Source: Macrocystis pyrifera
Taxonomy: Eukaryota > Sar > Phaeophyceae > Laminariales > Laminariaceae
Assembly: GCA_031763025.1 (NCBI GenBank)
Contig: JASSKH010000016.1
Location: 5,394,001 to 5,458,000 of the forward strand
Direction: 5' to 3'
DNA: 64,000 bases
In this document: positions 22,001 through 31,800 of the stretch, one piece after another
Layout: each line of letters starts with the position of its first letter
How positions within the stretch are numbered: position 1 is the first letter of the stretch
The notes under the pieces: model-generated
What the model was told of the DNA's origin: nothing
Seen by the model: the letters and a program-made list of their open reading frames with translations, nothing else
Database searches by the model: none
Position numbers and translations under genes: made by a program

Positions 22001-22720
22001 TGTCTTTGGTCATACTTTGGTCATACGACTACGACCATGCATGGCATGAGTACACCGCCCCCGTCCTTGAGCTACTCCGGATCCTTTTCCTACTGCGGAA
22101 AGTCCCCCCCACCTGGCCTGTGCGAAACGAGGCTATCGATTTCATCGCCACCCGCTGCATGCTGTTTTTTTTTTCATCTCCACCCCGCCCCCCCCCCCAC
22201 CTGGCCTGTGCGAAACGAGGCTATCGATTTCATCGCCACCCGCTGCATGCTGTTTTTTTTTTTCATCTCCACCCCGCCCCCCCCACCTGGCCTGTGCGAA
22301 ACGAGGCTATCGATTTCATCGCCACCCGCTGCATGCTGGGTTTTTTTTTTCATCTCCACCCCGCCCCACCCCCCTCGCCCCCTCCTGTGTCTGTTCTCAT
22401 CCCCTGTCGTCCCCCCCCCCCCCCCCCCCCCCCTCCTCCATTCCTCTCCCCCCTGCTCCCTCTCCACACCCCCCCCCCCCCTCGCCCCTCCTCTCTCCCC
22501 CTCCTCGCCCTTCCCCCCCCCCCTCCTCCTCCCCCCCCCCCCGCCCTCTTCCCCCCTCCAAAATCGTCGACAGCCTCCGGAGGGGGAAGGGGAGTCTGGT
22601 GACAGCTTCGACAACGCGTCGTCTAATGGCATCAGCAATAACATAATGGTAATCGTCTTCTGCGCCCTTGCCTTTGTAGCGAACGGAGGCTTTCTCGTCT
22701 ACGTCTTTTGGGTCATGTGA
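13125..22720 (+). CDS. Proposed secreted/type I membrane protein, Gln/His/Gly-rich
   Basis: Three exons (13125-13214, 20205-20977, 22574-22720) are all bounded by phase-0 introns. The predicted product is about 336 residues. A signal peptide (EILVMLLAVLMCCAVGG) is followed by a low-complexity region with His-Gln repeats, a CAG-encoded poly-Gln stretch, acidic and Gly-rich segments, and a C-terminal membrane helix (IMVIVFCALAFVANGGFLVY) ending FWVM-stop. It would be anchored with almost no cytoplasmic tail. The family is unrecognised. Joining exon 1 to exon 2 across 7 kb is inferred from phase and signal content only; extra exons may exist. Exon 2 needs a one-base change in a G run to stay open to its donor. 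Confidence 0.45.
13931..14749. mobile_element. TIR element, copy 2 (~819 bp)
   Basis: The left end TGCCAATGGAAACGTAAAGT and right end GACTTCGCGTTGCCGTTGGC are inverted copies of one another. It shares about 0.8 kb with copy 1 at 269-1085, with the end segments inverted relative to the centre. It sits in the long first intron of the proposed membrane-protein gene. Confidence 0.65.
14750..15431. other. Intronic sequence, no supported gene
   Basis: A 97-codon minus-strand frame (15068-14775) has one hydrophobic stretch (VALITAMIGLATLAV) but no supporting start context, homolog or splice sites. Confidence 0.35.
15432..15538. mobile_element. MITE-1 copy
   Basis: TACGGGGGTCCATAGTTAAC and its inverted end, same AT-rich centre. 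TA borders. Confidence 0.85.
15539..17152. other. Intronic sequence, repeats only
   Basis: Contains a GGGTACCCGG-type block (15950-16040), and C-rich TTATCACACCCCC motifs with a GGGGTACGGTAGATACC box (16800-16980) shared with 59420 and 60330. A 231-codon plus-strand frame (16208-16903) shows no domain. Confidence 0.4.
17153..17379. mobile_element. MITE-2 copy split by a MITE-1 insertion
   Basis: The left arm from GACCCTTTCAGG and right arm ending AAAAGGGTCAATTAA contain the diagnostic CAAAACGGGACTGCAGTCCC. The centre is replaced by a diverged MITE-1 (about 17220-17322). Confidence 0.7.
17220..17322. mobile_element. Diverged MITE-1 nested in MITE-2
   Basis: CCATAGTAAATAGGACCTAC and ATTTGGTCCTATTTACTAT form the inverted ends around CCTATATATTTATC. 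It belongs to the second MITE-1 subfamily (TAAATAGG instead of TTAACGGG). Confidence 0.75.
17768..17927. repeat. (AGT/AGC)n trinucleotide microsatellite
   Basis: About 53 trinucleotide units, mostly AGT with AGC interruptions. It reads as poly-Ser, poly-Val, poly-Thr or poly-Leu depending on frame, so the open frames are spurious. Confidence 0.95.
18085..18390. repeat. R3 repeat copy interrupted by a MITE-2
   Basis: Left part CCTGAGACGATTTTTTTCGG and CACGCAACGAAAGATGGTGG, then a MITE-2 at about 18200-18302, then AACGTCGAGATATCTCCGTAGG. The uninterrupted order is seen at 62165-62350. Confidence 0.6.
18200..18302. mobile_element. MITE-2 copy inserted in R3 repeat
   Basis: Starts TAACCCTTTTATTTTAG, contains GTCCCGTTTTGGGGACGAAC and the inverted CCAAAAGGGGACTGCAG. 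The uninterrupted R3 copies serve as the empty site. Confidence 0.65.
18391..19799. other. Intronic sequence, no supported gene
   Basis: Palindromic AAATCAGGTATACCTGAT occurs near 18812 and in part near 19586. A 90-codon frame at 18968-19240 follows a TTCTTCAG acceptor-like site but has no recognisable content. Confidence 0.35.
19800..20115 (-). repeat. GATC-rich dispersed repeat, copy 1
   Basis: Contains ATGAGATGTTGCGCAGGAT, CCAACCCAGGAAAC, GTGCAGGTTGTACGACTCCC and an AGATCATCTAGATC microsatellite. The same blocks recur at 24775, 26025, 28360 and 63025. Confidence 0.6.
20205..20977 (+). CDS. Gln/His/Gly-rich exon with one frame slip
   Basis: The acceptor is a CTG-repeat tract ending GCTTTAG at 20204. 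The frame VEEWGLQPALPQLQRL continues through HHQHQHHQHQQ, a CAG-coded Gln run (about 20518-20547), SMQEKDVSDKEPAG, then Gly-rich sequence. It hits a stop after the G run at about 20882-20902. In the frame reached by one extra G, EESGDKGAAEGEDGEF runs to VVAARDKK and the donor AAAAAG|GTGAGG (intron from 20978) in phase 0. That strongly suggests a miscounted or variable homopolymer. Confidence 0.5.
21276..21370. repeat. Run of 95 consecutive G
   Basis: An uninterrupted G tract within a ~500-base G-rich, almost C-free block (about 20980-21470) in the last intron of the membrane-protein gene. It can form G-quadruplexes. Its true length is uncertain in any assembly. Confidence 0.9.
21871..22000 (+). 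repeat. Type B poly(C) retroelement end with 63-C tail
   Basis: GCTCCGTCTCGGAAGGGATGCG to AGGCAAGCAACAAAAATGAGTAC, followed by 63 C (21938-22000). Another run of 15 C lies immediately upstream (about 21853-21868). Confidence 0.85.
22001..22070 (+). repeat. Type A poly(C) retroelement end, fragment
   Basis: GGTCATACGACTACGACCAT, GCATGGCATGAGTAC, then C-rich. It starts directly after the 63-C tract. Confidence 0.7.
22111..22370. repeat. Three tandem ~87-bp units
   Basis: Each unit starts ACCTGGCCTGTGCGAAACGA and ends with a T tract and CATCTCCACCCCG (starts near 22111, 22199 and 22285). It is intronic, just upstream of the last exon. Confidence 0.85.
22574..22720 (+). CDS. C-terminal membrane-helix exon
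   Basis: The acceptor is TCGACAG at 22567-22573 after a long C/T tract. The exon encodes PPEGEGESGDSFDNASSNG and a 20-residue hydrophobic helix, ending TGA 22718-22720. Phase 0. Confidence 0.55.
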   Translation, partial: PPEGEGESGDSFDNASSNGISNNIMVIVFCALAFVANGGFLVYVFWVM

Positions 22721-22789
22721 CGGCCGACCGGAGAGGGGGGGGGGGGGGGAGGGGGGCGTCGAATCTAAAAAAACGAGAGAGTTCTTATT

Positions 22790-24345
22790 TTGTTCACGGG
22801 GTTCTGGGCCACGCAAAGGGGCGGGGCGTTGAGTCGAACTCGGGAAGATTTCTTGTCTAGGAGGTTCTGGGTTATGTAACGGTCGGACCGTCGATCGAAC
22901 TCCTCGGGAGGTTTTTTTTGTTCGCGGGAGGTTTTAGGCCACGCGAAAGACGGGGCGGTGGGTCGAACTTTGGGGACTTTTTGGTGTCTACGAAGTTCTT
23001 GGCTATGTGATGGTCAGGGGGTCCGTCGAAGTAGGAAGGCTTTTTTTTTTCTACGGGGTTCATATGACGGTCGAGACCTTTGATCGAACGTGGGAGGATT
23101 TTGTTTATCTACGGGGGGTTCTGCGTCACGTGACGGGCGGGAGTGGGAGTTTGTTAGCGGGTCGAACTTGCGAGGCTTTATTGTCTACGAGTACGGGGGG
23201 TTCTGGGTCGCGTGACGGGCGGCAAAAGCGGGTTGAACTCGGTAGGCTTGTTTTCATCTACGGGGGGTTTGGGGTCACGTAATGGGCGGAGCAGCGGGTC
23301 GAACTCGGGAGGATTTTCCTGTCTACGGGGGTTCTGGGTTGCATAAAGGGCGGGGCGGTGGGTCGAACTTGTGAGGCGTTTTTGTCTACGGGGGGTACTG
23401 GGTCACGTATTTAGCGGAGCAGCGGATCGGACTCGGGATGCCTTTTTTTTGTCTACAGGATTCAGGTTCACGTGTTGGGCGGAGGGAGCAGCGGGTCGAG
23501 CTGCTCGGGAGGACTTTTTTTATCTACGAGGTTCAGGGTCGCGCAAAGGGCGGGGCGGTGGGTCGAAGTTGGGAGCCTTTTTTTTTACCGGGGGTACTGG
23601 GTCGCGTAACGGGCGGGAGCATCTGGTCTACCTCGGGAGGCATTTTTTTGTCTGCGGGGTTCAGGGTCGCGTAATGGGCGGGAACATCTGGTCGGACTCG
23701 AGATGCTTTCGTTTTGCACGTTTTTCGGGGTCGTCGTGTAAAGAGCGGGGTGGTGGGTTGACCTTGGGAGGCGTTTTGATTGTATTCGGGGTTCTGGTCC
23801 GTATACCCGGCATCTGTCTCACTTGGCAAGATCTTCCTGTCTATGGGATTTGGGGCTATGTAACGGTCGGGTAATCGATCGAACTCTGAAGGCTTTTTTT
23901 TGTCTCAGGATGTTCTGAGCCATGTAATCGACGAGGCATCGGTCATACTTACTAGGCTTTATTTTGTCTTCGGGGTTCTGGACTATGTAGCCTGCGTTCG
24001 ACGAACTTGGCAGGCGTTTTTTGTCGACAGGGTTTTCCGATGTGTAGCCGTCGGACCGTCGTCGGTCGCCGTTGGAAGGCTTTTTTTTGTCTACGGGGTT
24101 CTGGGCCACGTCGCGTTAAGTGGGTCGAACTTGGCAGACTTTAGTTATTCACGGGGTTTTGGGTCATGTGTATAACCGGCGGCGCTAGAACTCGGAAGCT
24201 ATTTTGTCTACGGGGTTCTGGGCCATATGTAAAGCCGACGGTTGATCGGATTTTGGGAGGCTCGTTTGTCTACGGGGTTCTCGGCCATGTTCCGGGCGGT
24301 GGTTGAACTTGGCGGGCTTTTTTGTGCCCGCCTGATTCTGGGTGC
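22790..24345. repeat. ~64-bp-period minisatellite, about 24 units
   Basis: The consensus contains TTTTGTCTACGGGGTTCTGGG, then TCACGTAACGGGCGG and GGTCGAACTCGGGAGGC. The TCTACGGGG mark recurs at about 23045, 23108, 23190, 23256, 23321, 23385 and onward to 24325. Units are diverged and 58-80 bp long. The frames across it are repeat artefacts. Confidence 0.85.
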
Positions 24346-24589
24346 CGGGGATTCCGGGATGCATGTAATTGACTAATACTGCTTCGTGGCAGGCAGTAGG
24401 TCATGAGGTAGTGCTGTTGCTACAGCTGTGAGTGATCGTGACGCCTGCATGGGGGGTATAGACACGATAATATGCGGGTGTATAGAGGTGGCGAAAGTGG
24501 ACTGTTTTGTGCTCTCTTCCTGCTGTGCTTGGCGATGGTGGTTCGTGATGGTTATGCCTTTGCTTTTGCTTTTGCCTGTGCTTGTGCTG

Positions 24590-24680
24590 GTGCCCCGCCT
24601 GGTGCTGGTGCTGGTGCTGGTGCTGGTGCTGGTGCTGGTAGTGTTGGGGCTTGGTGATGCTGCTGGTGCTCGTGCTGATG
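24590..24680. repeat. (GGTGCT)n microsatellite
   Basis: Tandem GGTGCT with variants GCTTTT and GTGCTC at the edges. Confidence 0.85.
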
Positions 24681-24774
24681 TGCGCTCCCTAAATAGCTTC
24701 TTTTGTTGGATCGTGGCGGACTTGACCAGTAGACTGAACTTTCCACATATATACCAGGCAGCCCCTCTTCGCGG

Positions 24775-24960
24775 TCTCGATCTTTCAGGGCAGCTACAGT
24801 AGATCGTGATGTGCACTTTCTAGATCGTGTTGCCGAGTGGGAGGCGTATCGTCCACGTGTTCTAGCTCGCATGTCCTGGGTTACGTACGGACGATGCAAA
24901 CCCTGCACAGCATCTCGTACCGGCAGAGACATGATCTACAGTAGATGACTAGCTAACGAT
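24775..24960 (+). repeat. GATC-rich dispersed repeat, copy 2
   Basis: TTGCCGAGTGGGAGGCGTA, CATGTCCTGGGTTACG, CTGCACAGCATCTCGTACCG in the family's order. Confidence 0.55.
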
Positions 24961-24982
24961 GGTGATCCGTTCGAGAAATATG

Positions 24983-25880
24983 AGGAGACCGATCTTTTTC
25001 GGCGCGCGTCAAGGCCTCTTTTGGCCTTATTATACTGCTCTCAGTGTAGGGGGGTAGTGAGTCAAGGGACCAAACCGCGGTCTCCTATGGAGCATCTTTG
25101 CTGTCCGATGTGTGGAATTTTCCTGGAATTTTCCCTTTCCTTCTCCGCCCAGGATTCGCCGCGTTTTGCTCATTGCTTCGACAATTTCGAAGAAGTTGTC
25201 CTCTCTGCGGTCGGTGGGCAGGGGGGAGTTGTTACAAGGAAGGTAGCGTGCTTTTGTACCCGTTTTTTTTCCGCTCCCCCCCCCCCCCCGCCCCTTTCGT
25301 TTCTTCTCCGCTGCTGTATATCTGTTGTTTTCTTTCGTTTTTTTCGTGTGCGCGCGTGTGTGCACCTTGTCGTGCGGCACTTTATTTATTTGTTTTTTTC
25401 CTCCTTTTCTTCGCGGACTTCGTTTGTTCTTTTCTATTTTTCTATTTTTTCTCATCATGTTTGTTTTCTCACTGGCCGTGTATTTTCTATGTTTTGTGTA
25501 GAGCGCCGACAATACACGAAGAAGCAGCAGCAGCAGCAGCAGCTGAGAAAAAACGTGTGCCCTTGCGAAACGCTCTTAGGTTGTTGGTTGATTGGTCGGT
25601 TGTACAGAAGAGTGTCAAAGGTTTCGATCTATTGTTATTGGCGCGGGGGACTTGGCGCCGGGGGCGCGGGGTGGGGGGGGGGGGGGGGGGGGGGGGTCCC
25701 AGCTATCTCTGGGCGCACTTTTTTCGAGGTTCGGGTTCCGAGTTCAGCGGAGAGAGGTGATGTACCGCACATATTCTAAGAAGTGTGTATTTTTCGGCGC
25801 GTCAAAGCCGTCAAAGTTTGCCTTAATATACTAGTTATAGTTTAGGGGGCGGTCAGTCAAGGAGTCTCCTATCAATAGCA
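24983..25880. repeat. ~90-bp direct repeats around a 700-bp segment
   Basis: 24990-25092 and 25790-25880 share TTTTTCGGCGCG, TCAAGG, ATTATACT, TAGGGGG, GTCAAGG and TCTCCTAT in order. The enclosed segment holds a T-rich tract, a CAG run (about 25527) and a 21-G tract (about 25676-25696). It may be an element with diverged terminal direct repeats; no coding content is recognised. Confidence 0.45.
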
Positions 25881-26024
25881 TCTATATATGCACAGCAATG
25901 GTACCTTCTGAAATTCTTTTAACACTCCAACCCTTCGGGAAATTATAACGGAAAATATCCCCATATCCTCATGCCTCGGGCGGACTGATGATCTGTTCCC
26001 GCTTTATGACCTAGATATTTCACG

Positions 26025-26345
26025 AAAAATGTATTCCTGATCTACACGATGCTGTAGCTCATGGTGCCGGATGGGACCCGCACAATCTGCATCGTCTACA
26101 GCAGTAGGACAAACTGCTGCCTGGCTTGGATCTGTTTTCTACCAGTACGAATTAATTAAGATCCTGTGCAGCAGCATCTCATACCGGCAGACTATAATAG
26201 GGTCTACTGTAGATCGTCTATCTGATCTGTCTGATATATCTGATCTCGATAATCTATTACATCTGATATATACCTGGTCTATCTGGTAGGTCTGATCTGT
26301 CGGATCTATCTGATCCGTCTGATCTATCTGATTTATCCGATGAGC
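26025..26345 (+). repeat. GATC-rich dispersed repeat, copy 3
   Basis: Contains CATGGTGCCGGATGGGACCC, GATCCTGTGCAGCAGCATCTC and a degenerate GATCTATCTGATC microsatellite (26205-26340). Confidence 0.6.
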
Positions 26346-26699
26346 GAACATATATACAGTACAAGGTATCGGAAGCAGGTGTTGACAATTATAAAAATAA
26401 AATAAAATACCTGGTAAAATATTACGGCGCCAGCCGTGCGGAGCAACTCGGGCTGCTGGGGTATCTGCAGGCAAGGAGCAACCCCACGGGTGACACTTTT
26501 TCGGGATCCATATTTTCTGACCGGTTTTTGAGCTCCTTTGTGTAAAAAACTACAGGTTAGGTTAATTTTGATACTACTGTTGTAGTAGTGTATGTATACC
26601 TGGTACTCCGTTTAGGACTACGAGCGCATGGAAATGTAGGTCGGGTTGCGCAAACGAACCTCTTCGACATCACGTTTCGGGTGGGGCGTAGAGCTCCTT

Positions 26700-27110
26700 G
26701 GGTGAACATCTCAGAAAATAGGGCACTGGTGAAGGTGTCGTGTACCTACTGAGCAAAAATAGGGGTAAAAGATCGATCGATTACTCAGCCCAGGGTAATC
26801 CTTGTAACACTCTTCCCCCCCCCTGGCTGGCGAGATGTTTGGGGCGTCGGAACCGTCCGTGTACGTCCGTGCGCTGACCTACCCGCTTCGTTTCATTACC
26901 TGGGGAACCAGGAAGATGTGTGTTTTTTTGCCAAGTCACGCGCAAGCGTTTCCGTAAAAGAAACGTTCGAAGTGAGGTTCGAACCCGTGACCTGCCGACG
27001 ACGTCAAACGTGAAGAACAGAAGGTGTTACCTACCGAGCTATAGGGGTGAAATATCGATCGATTACCCAGCCCAGGGTAATCCTTATAACACTCTCTCCC
27101 CCTAACATTG
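26700..27110 (-). repeat. tRNA-like SINE remnants, two copies
   Basis: On the minus strand, TATAGCTCGGTAGGTAACAC (A-box-like, about 27023-27042) and GGGTTCGAACCTCAC (T-arm/B-box, about 26972-26986) have the spacing of an internal pol III promoter. The stems are too irregular for a working tRNA. A second, poorer copy lies at 26720-26825. Both are followed by GATCGATCGATTAC and CAGCCCAGGGTAATCCTT. Confidence 0.45.
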
Positions 27111-27259
27111 GGGGGTATAGTATACCAGGTATCACAGACGAAGTACCGTTAAGAGCGCTAATCGAGTTCGCGCAGGGGTAGGTGCGATCGTTTTTCAGCC
27201 CTCGATTTTCCCAGAACGGGAAGGTTGCTAATGGTACCGGTTGGCTCTATAAGTTGTTT

Positions 27260-27610
27260 TTGTCCCAAGGCTTAGATTGGGTAGGCGATGTGGGTTAACT
27301 TTTTACTAGTAGCCCAACGGACTGAAACCTTAACATATACCTGGTATATGGCATCATCGGCACATTGGTCGTGAGTTCGAGTCTCACATCCACCATGAAA
27401 AAAACGCCTTTTAAAGCAAAATGAATTTCCTCATCATGTATGTCAAGAGCCTTGTAAATACTTCTGGATCCCCAAAAATTGGAACCGCGTGTTGGTGACA
27501 CGTGGACCCGTCTATCTATCCGATCCGTTCCAAGGGGGGGAGAGTGTCATAAGGCTTAGATTGGGTAGGCGATCGGTTAACCTTTTACCAGTAACCCAAC
27601 ACTCCTAAGA
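27260..27610 (+). repeat. tRNA-like fragment between inverted flanks
   Basis: GGTCGTGAGTTCGAGTCTCAC (27365-27386) is a B-box/T-arm-like sequence. AAGGCTTAGATTGGGTAGGCGAT occurs at 27270 and again at 27552, roughly inverted relative to the flank of the copies at 26760 and 27046. Confidence 0.4.
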
Positions 27611-27697
27611 AGACCTTAGCATTTTCGGCAAGTCTGGTCGCGACAGAGCCTCTCTTCCGAAAATGTAGTAGTGTTCGACTTTTTTAGCACCCTTCCT

Positions 27698-27795
27698 TAA
27701 CCCTGTTAGAACCGCAGTCCCGATTTTGGGACAAATGACTTGGAATTAGACTGGTTTGTCCCCAAATCGGGACTGCGGTACTAAAGGGGGGTTAA
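27698..27795. mobile_element. MITE-2 copy with TTAA ends
   Basis: TTAA CCCTGTTAG...CTAAAGGGGGG TTAA. The inverted arms carry GCAGTCCCGATTTTGGGACA and CCCCAAATCGGGACTGC. TTAA target duplication with CCY termini is the hallmark of the piggyBac superfamily. Confidence 0.8.
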
Positions 27796-27881
27796 CGTCC
27801 GTTGTCAAGAGTAATCGAGCGCTAAAAAACGACCACACTCGCCCCCGTACGCACTCGACGCTCTTTACAACAGTATAATAT

Positions 27882-27927
27882 AGTACATACATACATACAT
27901 ACATACATACATACATACATACATACC
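27882..27927. repeat. (ACAT)n microsatellite
   Basis: About 11 tandem ACAT units. Confidence 0.95.
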
Positions 27928-28359
27928 CGAATCGATATTCAACGCAGCAACAGCAGCAGAGCAGGCAGTGTCGTGCTGCCCCCCGCTCGCGTGCCTCCTC
28001 TCCTATAATATATGTATACTCGCACACAGCTGTGCACGTGGAGCGGACGCTACCTTCCCTTCCTGTACCCCTTACTTCTCGCGGCTGTTGATTCTAGAGG
28101 TCGGCCCTTATGTACGTCGTCGTCAGTGGTCGGTCGAGGGAGACACGATAATTTTCGCCTCCTCTCACAAAAAAATGATTTTCCGAGTTTCTGGTGCTCC
28201 GCGTTGATCTTGCAACAGCAGTTAGTTGCTCTCGAACGCGCTGGGTTGCACGACAGACGCGCGCTGTACGGTGATACTTGTGTACCTGGTACGTCACAGA
28301 TAATAGATAGGACCATGTTCCGTGCACACCTCGGGCAGATTCCCACAGCCCAGTTCATG

Positions 28360-28515
28360 ATCTAAATCCTTCAGGGCCCAGATATAATTCTTCCTGATCT
28401 GTGTGATTTGTATGTGATTTGCTCATGTTGCCGGGTGGGAGCCCGTACCAACCTGCACGATCTAGGACACGTTTCCTGGGTTGGACCTGCACTTTTTATT
28501 AATGCCGGCGAGAGG
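28360..28515 (+). repeat. GATC-rich dispersed repeat, copy 4
   Basis: CTCATGTTGCCGGGTGGGAG, CAACCTGCACGATCTAGGAC, TTTCCTGGGTTGGACCTGC. This is the best-preserved copy. 28516-28858 holds nothing else recognised. Confidence 0.6.
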
Positions 28516-28899
28516 CGGCGGAGAGAGATAGGGGGAGGAGGGGGAGAGGGGGAGAGAGAGGGACGATGGTACTGTGTAGCAGGCCGTTTTTGTTGGGTAG
28601 GGGGACTAATAATGGCTGCTCTGACGCCCCGAGGTCCTAAAAAAAATGGACTGCAGATCTCCGCTTCAAATTTCTTTAGTTTATCTGGGATTTTACTGCC
28701 GACAGAAAAAAAAAAAACGAAAGAGTCAAATTCTTAGGAATGTGCACCACCCTCCCCGGCAAAGCAAAGATTATTCGGGCACGTATTTTCATACGGTGAA
28801 TAAATGCAGCGCCAACGATGTGCGTTGGCTCCCCGATCCCCAACGTAGTGACTGCTGACTGCCTGTACTGTTTACGCAAATATATGTCAGAAATGCGGC

Positions 28900-31800
28900 C
28901 TGTTTTCGGTCTGTACCTTCACCACGTCGCCACCACCGAAACGGTTGGTGTGAGACCCCCGAAACGTTGGCCGCTTTCGAAGTAGCATGGACAGCGAGGG
29001 AGGATGCGAGACAGCTCTTGCGTGTTTACCCCCGAGATAGTACAGCGTGGAAGAAGTTGAGATCCGCCTGTGCGAATCTGCAGGAAGTGATCGCAGCAGG
29101 AGTCAATGCGTATTTTGAAGAGTACCTCGCTGAAACCGAGAAATTCCTCGCGAGTTCCGATCAGCGAGGGTTCTACAAGCACCTGAAGAGTACGGTAGGG
29201 TTGCAAGGTACGAAAGCGAGGAGTGAACAGTTTATCATGGACGAGGATGGTACGCTGTTGCGGGATCAAGCGCGAATTCGTGAAAGATGGGCGGGGCACT
29301 ACCACAAACTACTGAACACGAAATCGCTGAAACTTGACCCCACGATCATCGACTTAGTGCCACCACGACCGCTGAAACTATCCCTTGGAAATGAACCATC
29401 CATTGACGAGATGATGGAAGCAGTGAAGGGTATGTCAAACTGGAAAGCCGTTGGACCAGATGGTCTCCCGGTCGAAGCATTGAAACTTGACCACCCCGCT
29501 TTCGTGCAGTATTTTCACAGTATCCTTGTTAACGTTTGGGTAACGGGAGAAGTCCCCCAGCAATGGAAAGATGCGATCATAAAAACCCTTCACAAAAAGA
29601 AGGATAGAACTGATTGCAACAACTACAGAGGGATTTCGCTTGTTGCTCACGCAGGCAAGGTGTTGCTGAAAATCGTTGCGTCCCGTCTAAGCAGCTACCG
29701 CGAGACCGAGCATATACTCCCTAAAGAACAGTGCGGCTTCCGCCCCGCACGGTCAACAGTCGATATGCTGTTTGTCGTGCGCCGGCTGCAGGAGCTCGGA
29801 CGGCAGAAGAAAATCCCCCTGTACATGTGCTTCATCGACCTGCAGAAAGCGTACGACTCTGTCGACCGAGAACTGTTGTGGGAGGTACTCACACGCCTTG
29901 GTGTACCAACCAAGATGCTCACAATCATTCGCAATTTTCACGAAGGCATGCGAGCTCGCGTGCGTGCGGATGACGGTGAACACTCGGACTGGTTCAATGT
30001 AACCCAGGGGCTGCGGCAAGGCTGCGTACTATCGCCGATACTGTTTAACGTGTTCTTCGCCGCTGCGATACACATCGTGCTGGTACGCCTCAGCAAAGAC
30101 GAATGCATCGTAAGGGATTTGGTTCATCTCGAAGAGGACAGGGTTGTCGGAAAAGAGGAACCGTTGGCATGCGTGCAAAGGGCTGTGTGGGGCATGTTGT
30201 ATGCAGACGACGCGGGAATAGTCTCGAAGTCGGCGGAAGGCCTTGCAAGAATGATGACAGTCATCGTGACTGTCTTCGAAGCAGTAGGTCTCACGGTATC
30301 CGAGAAGAAGACAGAGACGATGCTCCTACGAACACCGGATCAGACGTATACCACCTCACCGCTCGCGATCGAAGCTGCAGGCCAAAAGTATAAACAGACG
30401 ACCCAGTTTTTATACCTAGGAGGCATTATCCACGAGAATGCTGACCTCTCCCTCGAAAGCCCTGAAATCGAGCAACGAATCCGTCTGAAGCGGGCATGCC
30501 TCAAACGGTATGGTCCGGAACTGTACGATAGGACGAACGCACCGCTTAGTCTGAAAGTCCGGATGCTGAAGGCCGAGGTGATTGAGACCTTGCTGTACGG
30601 TTGCGTGACGTGGACCCTCAATGCGGACCACTTCGCCAAGCTTCGGTCAGCCCACCACGAAGTCCTTCTGCGAGACATTGGCTTCCAGCGCCGACTACGC
30701 ACCGACCACACCACCCTCTCGTATGCGAAGGCGCTCAGGATAACACGATGCGAAAGTATCGAAACGACCATCCTTAAACGGCGACTCTTCTTTGCGGGCG
30801 CTCTGGTGCGGCAACACGAGGGGCGATTGCCCAGTCGGTTGATGTTCGGGACGATCGCTGGTGGGGGGAGCCCGAAACTAGGCGGGCAGCCCAAGACTTG
30901 GCCTAGGGCCATTGCTGAGGACCTTAGAGTGTTCAAAGCCACCGAGGGATCAACGGAAGACTCCCCCTTAGTCTTTGGAGTTGGGACCGCACTATGGCCC
31001 ACTGCAGCAAAACAGACGGGAAAGTGGTACCGGGGAATCCTCGAAGCAGCTGAACAGTTCATGGGCAGGTGGCACGAGGCTGAGGCAAACCTGAGTAGAC
31101 AGCGCCGTGCATCCGCTGCGGGTAGTGTTAGAGGGAATGGGTTGAGGGGTATCAGCAGGAGGGGTAGAAGGAACACCGTACAAGTGTATGGGGGCAGGGG
31201 GGGGAACAGGAGGAGTAGAAAGGAAACCGCGGTAGAAGAGAGTAGCAGAGACCGCAGACAGGGCAGCAAGGTACCAGGCCGACTAATAGGTTGGACTTTT
31301 CTTTGCTACCCGTACCGCCAACTGCTGCGGCCGTTCGTTATGTATTGGCTTGGTGCTTTGATTTTTTTTAACTCTTTCCTATATTTTCCCCCTCTTATCC
31401 TTATGAAAGAAGTACTACCTAGTGGGTGGGTGACGAGCGTATTTTGGCCGACTCATTATTTCTCTTTTTACTTAGTTAAGTGTTCACCGGGATTATAGTT
31501 CCCTTTTTCCTTCTCGTTTCTTCCCCCTTGCACGTCCCTTTTGGCTCATGCTCGGGGTAAGTATGTGTGAGCTTTGGCTTCCCATTTTATTTATTTATTT
31601 GGGATTCTTCTCATTTTCTTTTTCTTTTTCGGTTTGGTTTCTTTGTTGCTTCTCTTTCTTTACGGTGTATTTTGGTTGCTGGCGTATGTATGTATGTTGT
31701 GTCGGCCACACCTAGTGCGAAGGCATGGTATTGCGTAGGCTATTAATGCATTACGGTGTGTTATCTCTGTGTCGTAGTCTGTGACCACAGAGCTCGTATC

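Noticed and set aside
22790..24345. Regular array resembling a CRISPR
   Set aside because: The whole ~64-base unit repeats with drift; there are no constant repeats alternating with unique spacers, and the genome is eukaryotic.
25021..25140. CxxC...CxxC zinc-ribbon-like stretch
   Set aside because: The first part belongs to a direct repeat also found at 25790 without the cysteines, and the downstream frame runs into T and C homopolymers.
26972..27047. A functional tRNA gene
   Set aside because: A and B boxes are present, but acceptor and anticodon stems do not pair.
30340..31269. 309-codon minus-strand frame
   Set aside because: Antisense of the LINE reverse-transcriptase C-terminus; the plus strand has the catalytic motifs.
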